Source of the DNA: Gemmatimonadales bacterium
Lineage (GTDB): Bacteria > Gemmatimonadota > Gemmatimonadetes > Gemmatimonadales > GWC2-71-9
Length of the DNA stretch: 64,000 nucleotides
Direction of reading: 5' to 3'
NCBI GenBank assembly: GCA_036279355.1
Contig: DASUJH010000056.1
Span: 1 to 64,000 of the forward strand
A model generated the notes under the pieces. It was not told where the DNA came from. It worked only from the letters and a program-made list of their open reading frames with translations, and did not search any database. Positions within the stretch are counted from its first letter, which is position 1; the number at the start of each line of letters is the position of its first letter. The translations under genes were made by a program, and so were the position numbers. Positions 25,134 through 33,221 of this stretch are shown here, piece after piece.

Positions 25134-26384
25134 ATGACCGCGACCGCCGAAGCACGCCCGGGCGCGATGCCGCCGAAGGGACGGGCCGATGCGTCCGCGC
25201 CGGCGCCGCAGGAGACCGGCAAGTCCGTTCTATCCGACGCACTCCTCGCCCGCTGTCTCGAGCGCGCGCCGGTCTACGACCGCGAGAACCGCTTCTTCAC
25301 GGAGGATTTCGAGGAGCTGCGGGACGCGGGCTATCTCACGATCGCCGTGCCGGAGGAGCTCGGCGGACAGGGCATGTCGCTGGCGCACGTGGCCCGGGAG
25401 CAGCGCCGGCTCGCCTACTACGCACCCGCCACTGCCCTCGCCGTCAACATGCATATCTACTGGACGGGGCTTGTCGCCGACCTCTGGCGCGCCGGCGACC
25501 GCTCGCTCGAGTGGCTCCTGCGCGAGACCGCGAATGGCGCGGTGCTCGCCGCGGGGCACGCGGAATCGGGCAACGATATCCCCGTCCTGCTCTCCACCAC
25601 GCGGGCCGAGCGGGTGGATGGCGGGTATCGGTATCACGGCCGAAAGTCCTTCGGCAGCCTGACGCCGGTCTGGACCTATCTCGGCGTCCATGGGATGGAT
25701 ATGAGCGACCCGGCCGCGCCCAAGATCGTCCATGCCTTCATGCCGCGCGATACCGCGGGGTGCTCCATCATGGAGACGTGGGACGTAATGGGCATGCGGG
25801 CCACCCAGAGCGACGACACCGTGCTCGACGGCGCTTTCGTGCCGGAGCGCTTCATCGCGCGGATCCTGCCCCCGGGCGCGGCCGGGGTCGACGCCTTTAT
25901 CCTCGGGATCTTCGCGTGGGCGCTGCTCGGCTTCGGCAACGTGTACTACGGGATGGCGCAGCGGGCCTTCGACCTCACGCTGGACTCGGTCAAGCGGAAG
26001 CGCTCGATCGCCGTGTCACGCCCGATGGCGTACCACCCGGAAGTGCAACACCGCGTGGCCGACATGGCACTCGAGCTCGAGGCGATCGGGCCGCACCTGG
26101 ACCGGGTCGCAGAGGAGTGGTCGGCGGGCGTCAATTACGGCGCGGGGTGGATCGTCAAGATCTTCGCCGCCAAGCACCACGCGGTCGAGGGCGCGTGGCG
26201 GGTGGTCGACCAGGCATTCGACCTCGCGGGTGGATTCGGGATTTTCCGGAAGGGACCGTTCGAGCAGCTGTTCCGCGACGCGCGATTGGGTCGGATTCAC
26301 CCAGCCAACTCGCTGCTCACCCACGAGATAGTGGGGAAGCTCTCGCTGGGCATCAGCCCCGACGAGCAGCCGCGCTGGGGTTGA
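25134..26384 (+). CDS. Acyl-CoA dehydrogenase family protein
   Basis: The 416-aa flavoprotein has the family's three parts: N-terminal helices (FEELRDAGYLTIAVPEELGGQGMSL in pieces: ELRDAGYLTIAVPEELGG), a central beta domain (AGHAESGNDIPVL, KSFGSLTPVWTYLGVHG, WDVMGMRATQSDD) and a C-terminal helical bundle (VVDQAFDLAGGFGIFRKGPFEQLFRDARLGRIHPAN in pieces). The arginine-poor early part and missing obvious catalytic Glu mean the substrate cannot be named; a monooxygenase-like role as in DszC relatives is possible. AGGAGG precedes ATG. Its last 32 bp overlap the convergent regulator gene. Confidence 0.85.
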   Translation: MTATAEARPGAMPPKGRADASAPAPQETGKSVLSDALLARCLERAPVYDRENRFFTEDFEELRDAGYLTIAVPEELGGQGMSLAHVAREQRRLAYYAPATALAVNMHIYWTGLVADLWRAGDRSLEWLLRETANGAVLAAGHAESGNDIPVLLSTTRAERVDGGYRYHGRKSFGSLTPVWTYLGVHGMDMSDPAAPKIVHAFMPRDTAGCSIMETWDVMGMRATQSDDTVLDGAFVPERFIARILPPGAAGVDAFILGIFAWALLGFGNVYYGMAQRAFDLTLDSVKRKRSIAVSRPMAYHPEVQHRVADMALELEAIGPHLDRVAEEWSAGVNYGAGWIVKIFAAKHHAVEGAWRVVDQAFDLAGGFGIFRKGPFEQLFRDARLGRIHPANSLLTHEIVGKLSLGISPDEQPRWG

Positions 26385-27030
26385 CGGCCGGACCCTGATC
26401 GGGTGGCGCCCCCAGCTCGAACCTGCACTTCGGCCGCTCGCCCTTTTCGCATCGCTCACGCACGGGCACCCCGACCAGCTCGGCCACCATGCTCTCGGTG
26501 GCCTGGCAGGTCGCGGGGTGTGACCGCACGGCGTCGGCCAGCGGGCAGCTCCGGCTCCGGAGCGCCAGACCGTCCGCCGTCTCTTCGACCTCGACGACGC
26601 CGCCGAGCTGATTGAGCACCGCCGCCGCGGCCTCGGCCTTCGCGCGCACGTCGCCCGGGGCCGAGCGGTGTAGGGCGGCCAGCCGCCTGCCCACTTCACG
26701 CAGCACGTTCTTCAACCCCTCTGCCGTCAGCCGCTCCTCCAGCACGCCCACCAACTGGGTAAGTACCGGGATGTACGCCTTGGTTAGCAGGCGCTCTGCC
26801 TCGACGGTGACCTCGTAGGCGTAGGCGGGCTTGCCGCCGGTGGGCCGCAGGCCGCGCTGCTCCACCAAGCCATCCCGCTCGAGCAAGGCAATGTGAGTGC
26901 GGACGGCGTTGTCGGTGAGGCCGAGCTCGGCCGCCAGTTCATCGACCGTGCGGCTACCCCGCCGGAGGAGCGCGAGGACGCGTCCTCTGGTACTCTCGAA
27001 AAATCTGCTATCCCAAGGTGTTACAGACAC
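26353..27030 (-). CDS. SufR-like Fe-S-sensing transcriptional regulator
   Basis: This 225-aa protein starts at GTG behind a strong GAGGAGG. Residues 10-75 form a winged helix-turn-helix (TRGRVLALLRRGSRTVDELAAELGLTDNAVRTHIALLERDGLV in pieces: VDELAAELGLTDNAVRTHI). The C-terminal part has the SufR-type cysteine pattern: CPLADAVRSHPATCQATESMV and then VRERCEKGERPKCRFEL, giving four Cys likely to hold an Fe-S cluster. SufR-type proteins repress Fe-S biogenesis or related genes when holo. The promoter region on its 5-prime side contains a perfect inverted repeat that could be its operator. The suf genes themselves are not in the window. Confidence 0.78.
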   Translation of the reverse strand: MSVTPWDSRFFESTRGRVLALLRRGSRTVDELAAELGLTDNAVRTHIALLERDGLVEQRGLRPTGGKPAYAYEVTVEAERLLTKAYIPVLTQLVGVLEERLTAEGLKNVLREVGRRLAALHRSAPGDVRAKAEAAAAVLNQLGGVVEVEETADGLALRSRSCPLADAVRSHPATCQATESMVAELVGVPVRERCEKGERPKCRFELGAPPDQGPAVNPSAAARRG

Positions 27031-27086
27031 GGTGTCCTCCTCGGCATGCCCTGCATCATAGCATGACCGGTTCAGCCTTGCAACGA

Positions 27087-27130
27087 TTGTCAATGAAATA
27101 CTTGACAAATACGGAACCGCTCCTTACCGT
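27087..27130 (+). promoter_or_regulatory. Candidate promoter with overlapping inverted-repeat operator
   Basis: A perfect 7-bp inverted repeat TTGTCAA-N8-TTGACAA spans 27087-27108. Its right arm contains a consensus -35 TTGACA (27102-27107), followed 17 nt later by TACCGT (27125-27130), giving a rightward promoter. A protein bound to the repeat would block polymerase at the -35. The adjacent divergent SufR-like gene, whose start is 57 bp away, is the obvious candidate binder. Confidence 0.55.
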
Positions 27131-27156
27131 GCGGCTCGACCCCATGGAGCGAGCCC

Positions 27157-27393
27157 ATGTCAAACCCCCACGAGAGCAGCGGCGCCACCTCGCTAACGGA
27201 GACCCCCACGCCGGCAACCGCGCGGCGGCTGCCCTCACCCAGTCCAGTCAGTCTCACGAGCCGCGTGATCGAAGCCCCGATTCGCGAGACACACCCGTCG
27301 AGGTGTTCGCCCGGTGCCCCCAGGTGCAGGCGCGCCTCACCGAGCAGGTGGCTCAGGGATGAGTTCCTGAGATTGGCACATCGCGACGGTTGA
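27157..27393 (+). CDS. Possible small Pro/Ser/Thr-rich ORF downstream of the operator promoter
   Basis: This 78-codon frame begins MSNPHESSGATSLTETP behind GGAG 10 nt upstream and about 20 nt after the predicted transcript start. Its composition (Pro, Ser, Thr, Arg) is not that of a clear folded domain, and the other two frames are also open for long stretches, so it may be leader RNA rather than a gene. The whole 27031-27442 interval otherwise contains only the promoter and a weak 6-bp hairpin (27406-27423) just before the cytochrome gene. I do not recognise a family. Confidence 0.25.
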   Translation: MSNPHESSGATSLTETPTPATARRLPSPSPVSLTSRVIEAPIRETHPSRCSPGAPRCRRASPSRWLRDEFLRLAHRDG

Positions 27394-27442
27394 GTTCGGC
27401 CGCTGACCGCCGCCCCAGGCGGTTCTTCCAGGAGACTAGCTC

Positions 27443-28654
27443 ATGAATGCGATTCGACGCACGCTCACGGGGCTCGCGTTTTCCGGAGCGGTCGCGGCCC
27501 TTGCGGCATGCAACGGCAACGAGGGCCCGACGGCGCCGTCGCCCGACGCCCTGGCGCAGGGCAAGGACATCTTCCGGTTCGACACCTTCGGCGACGAGAG
27601 CTTCTGGACCGACACGCTCCGCATGCACGAGGTGATCGAGCAAGGCGTGGACCCGACCACCGCGCTCGCGGTCGGCTTGAAGGTCGATGCCGCTGCATTG
27701 CCCGCGGCGGTGGTGCAGGGCATTGAGGCCGGATCGATCAGCCTCACGAGTCCCGCGACGACGGTGGCGTTGCTCAAGCTCAACGCGGTGGTGGGCGTCA
27801 AGGGCACCGTGGAGACGGTGAACGGGAAGGACACGCTGACACACGTCGGGATCACCTGCGCGCTCTGCCACTCGAACGTCGACAACTCGTTCGCGCCGGG
27901 CATCGGCCAGCGGCTCGACGGGTGGCCGAATCACGATCTCAACGTCGGTGCGATCGTGGCGCTCTCGCCGGCGCTCACGGCCGCGCAGAGGGCGGTGTAC
28001 AACTCGTGGGGACCGGGAAAGTACGACCCGCGTTTCAACTTCGACGGCAAGAACGGGCCGCAGGTCATCCCTCCGGCCTACGGTCTCGCCGGGATCAATC
28101 GGATCACCGTCACCGGCGACGGTACCGACGTCGCGTACTGGAACCGCTACGTGGCGGTGACCCAGATGCACGGGCACGGCACGTTCAGCGATTCGCGGAT
28201 CGGCGTCAACGTCAACAACACGCCGCCCGATCTCGTCTCGGCCAAGCTCGCCGCCTTGCAGGCGTACCAATTGAGCCTTGCCGCGCCACCGCCGCCCGCC
28301 GGAAGCTTCGACGCCGCGGCGGCCGCGCGAGGCGCGGTGGTCTTCAACGGCCCCGGCGGCTGCGGGGGCTGCCATACCGGATCACTGCTCACCGACGCCA
28401 ACGTCCGGCTGCATCCGCCATCCGACGTCGTGAGCGAGCCCGAGCCGAACGGCGCGCCGAGCTACGCGTCGCGCAGCGCGACGAAGATGTACCGCACGGC
28501 GCCGCTCCACGGGCTCTGGCAGCACGCGCCGTACTTCCATAACGGCGTCGCGCCGACGCTCGAGGCGGTGGTGGAGCGGTACAATGAGCGGAAGGGACTC
28601 AACCTGACGAGCCAGCAGCAGGCGGATCTGGTGGAGTATCTCAAGTCGCTCTGA
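27443..28654 (+). CDS. Di-haem c-type cytochrome lipoprotein
   Basis: The 403-aa protein has a lipoprotein signal peptide (GAVAALAACNG) and two CxxCH haem-binding sites: CALCHS near residue 142 and CGGCHT near residue 311. The C-terminal block YRTAPLHGLWQHAPYFHNGVAPTLEAVVERYNER (in pieces: TAPLHGLWQHAPYFHNG, LEAVVERYN) is typical of the cytochrome c peroxidase/MauG-related and thiosulfate-type di-haem families, with the distal Met or His candidate in that region. It should be anchored in the periplasm and transfer electrons; the substrate is not clear. AGGAG precedes ATG. It lies downstream of the SufR-like operator and may be regulated by it. Confidence 0.82.
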   Translation: MNAIRRTLTGLAFSGAVAALAACNGNEGPTAPSPDALAQGKDIFRFDTFGDESFWTDTLRMHEVIEQGVDPTTALAVGLKVDAAALPAAVVQGIEAGSISLTSPATTVALLKLNAVVGVKGTVETVNGKDTLTHVGITCALCHSNVDNSFAPGIGQRLDGWPNHDLNVGAIVALSPALTAAQRAVYNSWGPGKYDPRFNFDGKNGPQVIPPAYGLAGINRITVTGDGTDVAYWNRYVAVTQMHGHGTFSDSRIGVNVNNTPPDLVSAKLAALQAYQLSLAAPPPPAGSFDAAAAARGAVVFNGPGGCGGCHTGSLLTDANVRLHPPSDVVSEPEPNGAPSYASRSATKMYRTAPLHGLWQHAPYFHNGVAPTLEAVVERYNERKGLNLTSQQQADLVEYLKSL

Positions 28655-28704
28655 CGGGGGCCGAGCGCACGCGCGGTTCGCGGCACGGATCATCGGAGAT
28701 GCAG

Positions 28705-28777
<73 letters not shown>

Positions 28778-28798
28778 CGGGGTGCCAAGGGAGAGCGA

Positions 28799-28826
28799 AT
28801 AAATAGCGCCGCCGGGGCTTTGGCAA
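28799..28826 (-). promoter_or_regulatory. Candidate tRNA-Phe promoter
   Basis: Reading leftwards, TTGCCA (28826-28821) is followed by the AT-only run TATTTAT (28805-28799), about 22 nt before the mature tRNA 5-prime end. The exact -10 hexamer and spacing (15-17 nt) are ambiguous. It is the only AT-rich spot near this gene. Confidence 0.45.
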
Positions 28827-28874
28827 GCGCGGCGAACCCGACGCGGAGACGAAGCGGCACCGACCGCGTCAGCG

Positions 28875-30371
28875 TTAGAAAATGAAGATCCGCGGCACGC
28901 CCGCCACGAGCTGCACGCCGTCCAATGTCGTCCCGTCGAACCTCGGATACGCCGTGCCGGTGCCGTCAAGCGCGTACTCGGTGGCAACGGCGCGCCCGGC
29001 CCCGCCGCCCGCCGAGTCAGTGCCCCGCCGCGCACTGCTCGCGACGCGCAATTGCACGGTCGGGCGCCCGCTCTCATCCCACACGAGGAGCACCCGCCGG
29101 CCGTCCGGCCGCACGAAGAGGTGCGCATGCAGGCGGCCCGCCGCACCCGCTATCACCGTCGCGGTCACCGCGTCGTCCACCACGCCGATCCTGCCCACGT
29201 TGAGCAGCTGCAGGAGCAATCGCACGGTGTGAAACGCGAGCTTGGGCGTGCCGTCGAGCCGCACGAGGCCCAGGTGCCGGTTCTCCGACTCCCCGATCAC
29301 CTCGGCGCTCGGCCGCTGGTCGTGAAGTTGGTAGATGCCGATCTCTTCTACCGCCGAATCGGCCAGGAAAGTGGCAATGGCCCGCGCCCACCACGCGGCC
29401 TGGTCGCGCTCGCTGTGGTCCCGTGAAGTGGCATAGCCTACCTCGTTGAGCCACACCGGCGCGCCGTCGCAGCTCGACCGCACGACGGGCAGAAAGCGAT
29501 TCCGGTAGCCTGCATCGAGGTAACGTTCCACCGTCACCGACTCGGGTGTCCACGTCTCGGGGTAGGCATGGAGCGGCACCGCCACGACGGGCGCGCCATT
29601 GTTCGCGTAGCCGCCAGGCGGATTGCTGCGCCCGTCGTGCAGCGAATCGCTCAGCGCGCCGCGCAGCGCATCGCAGCTCGCCTCGGCCCAATCAGCATCC
29701 GGTGTGACGAGCCCGCCCGCGAAGACCCGCGCCCGCGGGTTCGCGGCGCGCACCGCCCGCGCCGCCCGCTCGAGCACCGCTGCATACCGTTCGAGCGTCC
29801 CGTCCCACCAGAGCGAGGCGTTCTCCTCGTTGTAGATCTCGTAGGAGACGACGTTGCGGTGGCGCCCGAGCTCGCCCGCCAGGCGGAACATGAACCGATA
29901 CCAGTCGTCGAGGCTCCGCGGCGGGTCATTCCAGTCCCGTCTGTCGCCGCTGCCGCCGTTGGCCGCCCACGCCGGCGTGTAATCGATGTAGGGGCGAAGC
30001 GTGATGCCCGCGCGCCCGCCCGTGTCGGCGAACCGGTGCAGCCACGCAAAATCGAAACTGTCGCGCGCGGGCTCGTAGTCGTCCCAGCCAAAGCTGCCGC
30101 GCCAGGTGTCGGCACCGAGCGTGCGGATGAGCGCGAAGTCGCGCGCGACCGAGTCGAGGCTCGTGCCCTTGTCGTAGTCCTGCAGGATGGCGAAGGAGAC
30201 CGGCTTGAACGTAACGGGTTGCGTGGTGGTGACGCTCGGCAGCGGGGGAGCCGCGCGAGGGGGACCGCAGGCCGTAGCGCAAACGGCAATGGCACCCGCG
30301 CCGCTGGCCCACACGACGAGCCGCCCGCTCAGAGCTCGCGCACGGGCAGAAGCAGCAGAAGCATTGGCCAT
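28875..30371 (-). CDS. Clan GH-A glycoside hydrolase lipoprotein
   Basis: The 498-aa protein has a lipoprotein-type leader (AGAIAVCATACGPP) and a TIM-barrel glycosidase domain. Motifs along the barrel include TLGADTWRGSFGWDDYEPARD, ITLRPYIDYTPAW, SYEIYNEENASLWW with the acid/base Glu after Asn, and PVWLNEVGYATS with the nucleophile Glu late in the barrel; both catalytic residues of clan GH-A are thus present. It resembles GH39/GH5-type xylosidase or cellulase folds, but the substrate is uncertain. A C-terminal beta domain follows. There is no Shine-Dalgarno; TATCTT ends 6 nt before ATG, suggesting a leaderless mRNA starting inside the small upstream frame. Confidence 0.75.
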   Translation of the reverse strand: MANASAASARARALSGRLVVWASGAGAIAVCATACGPPRAAPPLPSVTTTQPVTFKPVSFAILQDYDKGTSLDSVARDFALIRTLGADTWRGSFGWDDYEPARDSFDFAWLHRFADTGGRAGITLRPYIDYTPAWAANGGSGDRRDWNDPPRSLDDWYRFMFRLAGELGRHRNVVSYEIYNEENASLWWDGTLERYAAVLERAARAVRAANPRARVFAGGLVTPDADWAEASCDALRGALSDSLHDGRSNPPGGYANNGAPVVAVPLHAYPETWTPESVTVERYLDAGYRNRFLPVVRSSCDGAPVWLNEVGYATSRDHSERDQAAWWARAIATFLADSAVEEIGIYQLHDQRPSAEVIGESENRHLGLVRLDGTPKLAFHTVRLLLQLLNVGRIGVVDDAVTATVIAGAAGRLHAHLFVRPDGRRVLLVWDESGRPTVQLRVASSARRGTDSAGGGAGRAVATEYALDGTGTAYPRFDGTTLDGVQLVAGVPRIFIF

Positions 30372-30377
30372 CGGCGC

Positions 30378-30383
30378 AAGATA
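30378..30383 (-). promoter_or_regulatory. Candidate -10 box for the glycosidase gene
   Basis: TATCTT on the minus strand ends 6 nt before the glycosidase ATG, the same geometry as before upp, moxR and other genes here. A matching -35 is not evident. Confidence 0.4.
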
Positions 30384-30400
30384 GCGCGCCGGCCCGCGGG

Positions 30401-30658
30401 CTACGGCGCGAGCGCTCCGAGCGTGCCTTCGTCCCCCGCGAGCGCGAGCGGCTGCGCATCCGGCGCGGACCGCTCCGACGCAGATCGCTCGCGCGCGGAT
30501 TTCTCCGCGTCCGATTGCTCCGGCGCGGCCGAGCCGGACGGCGCGGCTGGCGTCGTTGGCGAAGCCGGCGCGCGCACGCGATCGCTCGACGCGGCGAGGG
30601 CCAGCGCGTCGGCGACCGAGGGAGGCACCGCGTACCACCAATGCAGGACGTAGGGCAT
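30401..30658 (-). CDS. Hypothetical small protein, Ala/Ser/Glu-rich
   Basis: The 85-aa frame begins MPYVLHWWYAVPPSVADALALAAS behind GCGGAG 6 nt upstream, then becomes low-complexity with near-repeats (SARERSASERSAP). The aromatic N-terminus looks selected, while the rest does not. It precedes the glycosidase gene by 29 bp on the same strand. I do not recognise a family, and the glycosidase seems to have its own promoter just inside or after this frame, so the coding status is uncertain. Confidence 0.4.
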   Translation of the reverse strand: MPYVLHWWYAVPPSVADALALAASSDRVRAPASPTTPAAPSGSAAPEQSDAEKSARERSASERSAPDAQPLALAGDEGTLGALAP

Positions 30659-30753
30659 GGGAGTCTCCGCCCTACATTACCCCGCAATGGCGATTCCGCT
30701 AGGGCTGGCCTGAGAGTTGCTTTATTTCCGCCCATCCTCCGCCTCGAGCCTCG

Positions 30754-32040
30754 ATGCCTCCAAGAAACATTCTCTTCGTCTCACTCGACGGCCTTATCGG
30801 CGACATCGCGTGGCAGACGGTGAAGGAGGGGCACAACGTCCGGTACTGCATCGCGAGCCCCGACGAGCAGGAGATCACCGACGGCTTCGTGCCCAAGGTC
30901 GACGATTGGGAGGCGGAGGTCGACTGGGCCGATCTGATCGTCTTCGACGACGTGCTGGGCCAGGGCACCCACGCCCAGCGACTCCGACAGCAGGGCAAGC
31001 TCGTGGTGGGCGGCACGCCCTACACCGACCGGCTGGAGGACGACCGAGCGTTCGGCCAGCAGGAGCTCAAGAGCTCCGGCGTCTCGATCATCCCGCAGGA
31101 GAACTTCACTTCGTTCGACACCGCCATCGACTATGTGCGCACCAACCCGACCCGCTATGTGATCAAGCCCAGCGGCGAGGCGCAGAACATGAAGCAGTTG
31201 CTCTTCGTGGGCGAGGACGAGGACGGCAAGGACGTGATCCAGGTGCTGGAGGACTACAAGCGCGCCTGGGCCGAGCGGATCAAGGAGTTCCAGCTCCAGC
31301 GGCGGATCGTGGGCGTGGAAGTGGCGACGGGCGCGTTCTTCAACGGTGACGAGTTCGTCTATCCCATCTGCGTCAACTTCGAGCACAAGAAGCTCTTCCC
31401 CGGTGACATCGGCCCCTCCACCGGCGAGATGGGCACCTCGATGTTCTGGTCCGAATCCAACAAGATCTTCCAGGCCACGCTGTTCAAAATGGAGGCGAAG
31501 CTCCGGAAGGAGCGCTACGTCGGCTACATCGACGTGAACTGCATCGTGAACAGCAACGGCATCTATCCGCTCGAGTTCACCTCGCGCTTCGGCTATCCCA
31601 CGATCAGCATCCAGCAGGAAGGGATGAGCACGCCGATCGGGGACTTTCTCTACCAGCTCGCCGAGGGCTCGATCAACCGCTTCAAGACCCGGAGCGGATT
31701 TTATGTGGGCGTGCGGGTGGTCGTGCCGCCTTTTCCATTCAAGGACAACGAGACCTTCGAGCGGAGCTCGAAGGATGCCTTGATCATCTTCAAGAAGCCG
31801 AACCGCGAGGGGGTCCACATCGAGGATGTGAAGTGCGTGGACAACGAGTGGCTGGTGACGGGCACGTCGGGCGTCGTGCTCATCGTGGTGGGCCAGGGAC
31901 CCACGATGAAGCAGGCGCAGCGGCAGGCGTACGCGCGCATCGACAACGTGATGATCCCGAACATGTACTACCGGAAAGACATCGGCGACCGCTGGCTGGA
32001 AGACAGCGATCGCCTGCACAACTGGGGATACCTGCGCTGA
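30754..32040 (+). CDS. GARS-like ATP-grasp ligase (PurD-related)
   Basis: The 428-aa protein aligns by pattern with phosphoribosylamine-glycine ligase: an N-terminal Rossmann-like part ([19 protein letters not shown]), an ATP-grasp core ([25 protein letters not shown] in pieces: [43 protein letters not shown] in pieces; [26 protein letters not shown] in pieces) and a C-terminal small domain ending [21 protein letters not shown]. The canonical PurD opening (Gly-Gly-Arg-Glu-His) is absent, so it may be a paralogue acting on another carboxylate-amine pair. It is unusually rich in Lys, Asn and Ile for this genome. No clear Shine-Dalgarno is seen. Confidence 0.7.
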   Translation: MPPRNILFVSLDGLIGDIAWQTVKEGHNVRYCIASPDEQEITDGFVPKVDDWEAEVDWADLIVFDDVLGQGTHAQRLRQQGKLVVGGTPYTDRLEDDRAFGQQELKSSGVSIIPQENFTSFDTAIDYVRTNPTRYVIKPSGEAQNMKQLLFVGEDEDGKDVIQVLEDYKRAWAERIKEFQLQRRIVGVEVATGAFFNGDEFVYPICVNFEHKKLFPGDIGPSTGEMGTSMFWSESNKIFQATLFKMEAKLRKERYVGYIDVNCIVNSNGIYPLEFTSRFGYPTISIQQEGMSTPIGDFLYQLAEGSINRFKTRSGFYVGVRVVVPPFPFKDNETFERSSKDALIIFKKPNREGVHIEDVKCVDNEWLVTGTSGVVLIVVGQGPTMKQAQRQAYARIDNVMIPNMYYRKDIGDRWLEDSDRLHNWGYLR

Positions 32041-32095
32041 CCGCGCGCGGCCCCGTTCGCCGTAACGGTGGTCGCCGTGGCGGCGTTCGCGCCAA

Positions 32096-32476
32096 CTACA
32101 CCCGCGCACTCCGCCCGAACAACTGGCCCACCAGTCCGCCAAGCCCGCCCGCCAGCCCGGAGCTCACCGCCGCGATGCCCAGCGTGCTCGCCGGCACGTC
32201 ACCCAAGCCGATCGACACGAGTACGCCCAGCACCGCCGAGATCCCGCCGACCGCAGCCCCGCCGCCCGCTGCGGCGCCCATCGGCGCCCCGCGGCTCCAG
32301 AGTGCGCTCAGGAGTCCCGCGACTCCCGCGATGCCGGTGCCGAGCACGGGAAAGAGCCGCGCGATCGACGGATTCGTGTGGCCGGCGACGACCATGATGA
32401 CCTGCAGGATGGTGCCGACCGCGGTGGCGCGAACGAACGGATTCGAGAAACCGTTGAGACCGGCGGACTCGGCCAT
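32096..32476 (-). CDS. Small Gly/Ala-rich integral membrane protein
   Basis: The 126-aa product starts [21 protein letters not shown] with GGGAGAG 4 nt before ATG and contains three to four hydrophobic segments ([68 protein letters not shown]). The dense Gly/Ala pattern resembles glycine-zipper helices that pack tightly in membranes. No family is recognised. It is divergent from the cold-shock gene and convergent with the ATP-grasp gene. Confidence 0.55.
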   Translation of the reverse strand: MAESAGLNGFSNPFVRATAVGTILQVIMVVAGHTNPSIARLFPVLGTGIAGVAGLLSALWSRGAPMGAAAGGGAAVGGISAVLGVLVSIGLGDVPASTLGIAAVSSGLAGGLGGLVGQLFGRSARV

Positions 32477-32566
32477 ATGCTCTCCCGGGCATGGAATGTG
32501 GTACGACGGGGTACGGATGCCGTCCTCGACGGTACCGCGCGCCCGGGGAGTCCGCCAGGGCGCCCA

Positions 32567-32595
32567 TTGCCAAGCGGGGGGGCCGTACTTAGCTT
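32567..32595 (+). promoter_or_regulatory. Candidate cold-shock gene promoter with long leader
   Basis: TTGCCA (32567-32572) and TAGCTT (32590-32595) are 17 nt apart. Transcription would start near 32602, leaving a 5-prime leader of about 134 nt before the csp ATG. Long structured leaders are a known hallmark of cspA-type mRNAs. Confidence 0.5.
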
Positions 32596-32644
32596 CGGTC
32601 TGCGATTCACGCGCCGTCCGGCGCGGACGGGTTCCGGAACGTAC

Positions 32645-32675
32645 GAGGGGCTGGCATTCGCGCCGCCCCTCTTTT
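32645..32675 (+). terminator. Terminator-like hairpin inside the csp leader
   Basis: GAGGGGC (32645-32651) pairs with GCCCCTC (32665-32671), and GGC/GCC inside extends the stem past one bulged T, leaving a 6-nt loop. TTTT follows at once (32672-32675). This is an intrinsic-terminator shape located about 60 nt upstream of the csp start and downstream of its predicted promoter, hence a possible attenuator. Confidence 0.5.
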
Positions 32676-32735
32676 CGTTCTCCACGGGAACCGAGCCCAC
32701 GTGCGGGCGGCAGGCACGAACAGGAGAGCATGGCA

Positions 32736-32948
32736 ATGCGTACGACCGGTACCGTGAAGTGGTTCAACGACGCCAAGGGGTTCGGTTTCATCACCCCGGA
32801 GAACGGCCAGAAGGACTGCTTCGTGCATCACTCTGCGATTCGGGGCGAGGGCTTCAAGTCGCTGGCCGAAGGCGAGCGCGTGGAGTTCGATATCGTTCAG
32901 GGCACCAAGGGCCCTGCCGCCGAAAACGTCGTCAAGCTGGGCCGTTAG
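32736..32948 (+). CDS. Cold-shock protein (CspA family)
   Basis: The 70-aa protein is a single cold-shock domain: [19 protein letters not shown] contains RNP1 (KGFGFI), CFVHHSAI is RNP2, then [23 protein letters not shown]. It binds single-stranded RNA or DNA and acts as an RNA chaperone. ATG 32736 is preferred over ATG 32730 because AGGAG at 32722-32726 then has a 9-nt spacer. The leader carries a terminator-like hairpin. bS21 follows 22 bp later, a pairing that suggests joint control of translation at low temperature. Confidence 0.95.
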   Translation: MRTTGTVKWFNDAKGFGFITPENGQKDCFVHHSAIRGEGFKSLAEGERVEFDIVQGTKGPAAENVVKLGR

Positions 32949-32970
32949 GCCCGGCAGCGGCAACGTCACC

Positions 32971-33162
32971 ATGATCGAAGTCACGCTGAGTGAGACCGAT
33001 CGCCTCGAGTTCGCCCTCAAGGCGTTCAAGCGGAAGGTGCAGAAGTCGGGAATCCTCCAGGATCTCCGGCGGAAGCGTCACTACGTGAAACCGAGTGAGG
33101 CACGCCAGCTCAAGGCCGCGGCCGCGGCCCGACGCCGGCGCGGGCGGGGGCGGCGCCGCTAA
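32971..33162 (+). CDS. rpsU: 30S ribosomal protein bS21
   Basis: The 63-aa basic protein shows the S21 pattern: IEVTLSETDRLEFALKAFKRK (in pieces), VQKSGILQDLRRKRHYVKPSE and an Arg-rich tail (ARRRRGRGRRR). bS21 sits at the 30S platform near the anti-Shine-Dalgarno and aids initiation. It lies 22 bp behind the cold-shock gene with no intervening terminator, and a perfect hairpin terminator follows 10 bp after its stop. No strong Shine-Dalgarno is visible, so translation may depend on the upstream gene. Confidence 0.94.
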   Translation: MIEVTLSETDRLEFALKAFKRKVQKSGILQDLRRKRHYVKPSEARQLKAAAAARRRRGRGRRR

Positions 33163-33172
33163 GCGCAATCCG

Positions 33173-33221
33173 GAATCGAAAGGGCCCGCTCGTGCCATGC
33201 GCGAGCGGGCCCTTTCGATTC
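33173..33221. terminator. Perfect 20-bp bidirectional hairpin terminator
   Basis: The arms 33173-33192 and 33202-33221 are exact reverse complements of 20 nt around a 9-nt loop. Each arm has a GC core (GGGCCCGCTCG) flanked by AT-richer GAATCGAAA or TTTCGATTC, so the structure can stop transcription from both directions. It lies between rpsU and the convergent 80-aa protein gene, and its right edge overlaps that gene's stop codon by two bases. Confidence 0.85.

Noticed and set aside
30781-32142. 453-codon minus-strand frame opposite the ATP-grasp gene
   Set aside because: The translation is His/Val/Leu-rich without domains and lies wholly opposite a conserved enzyme.
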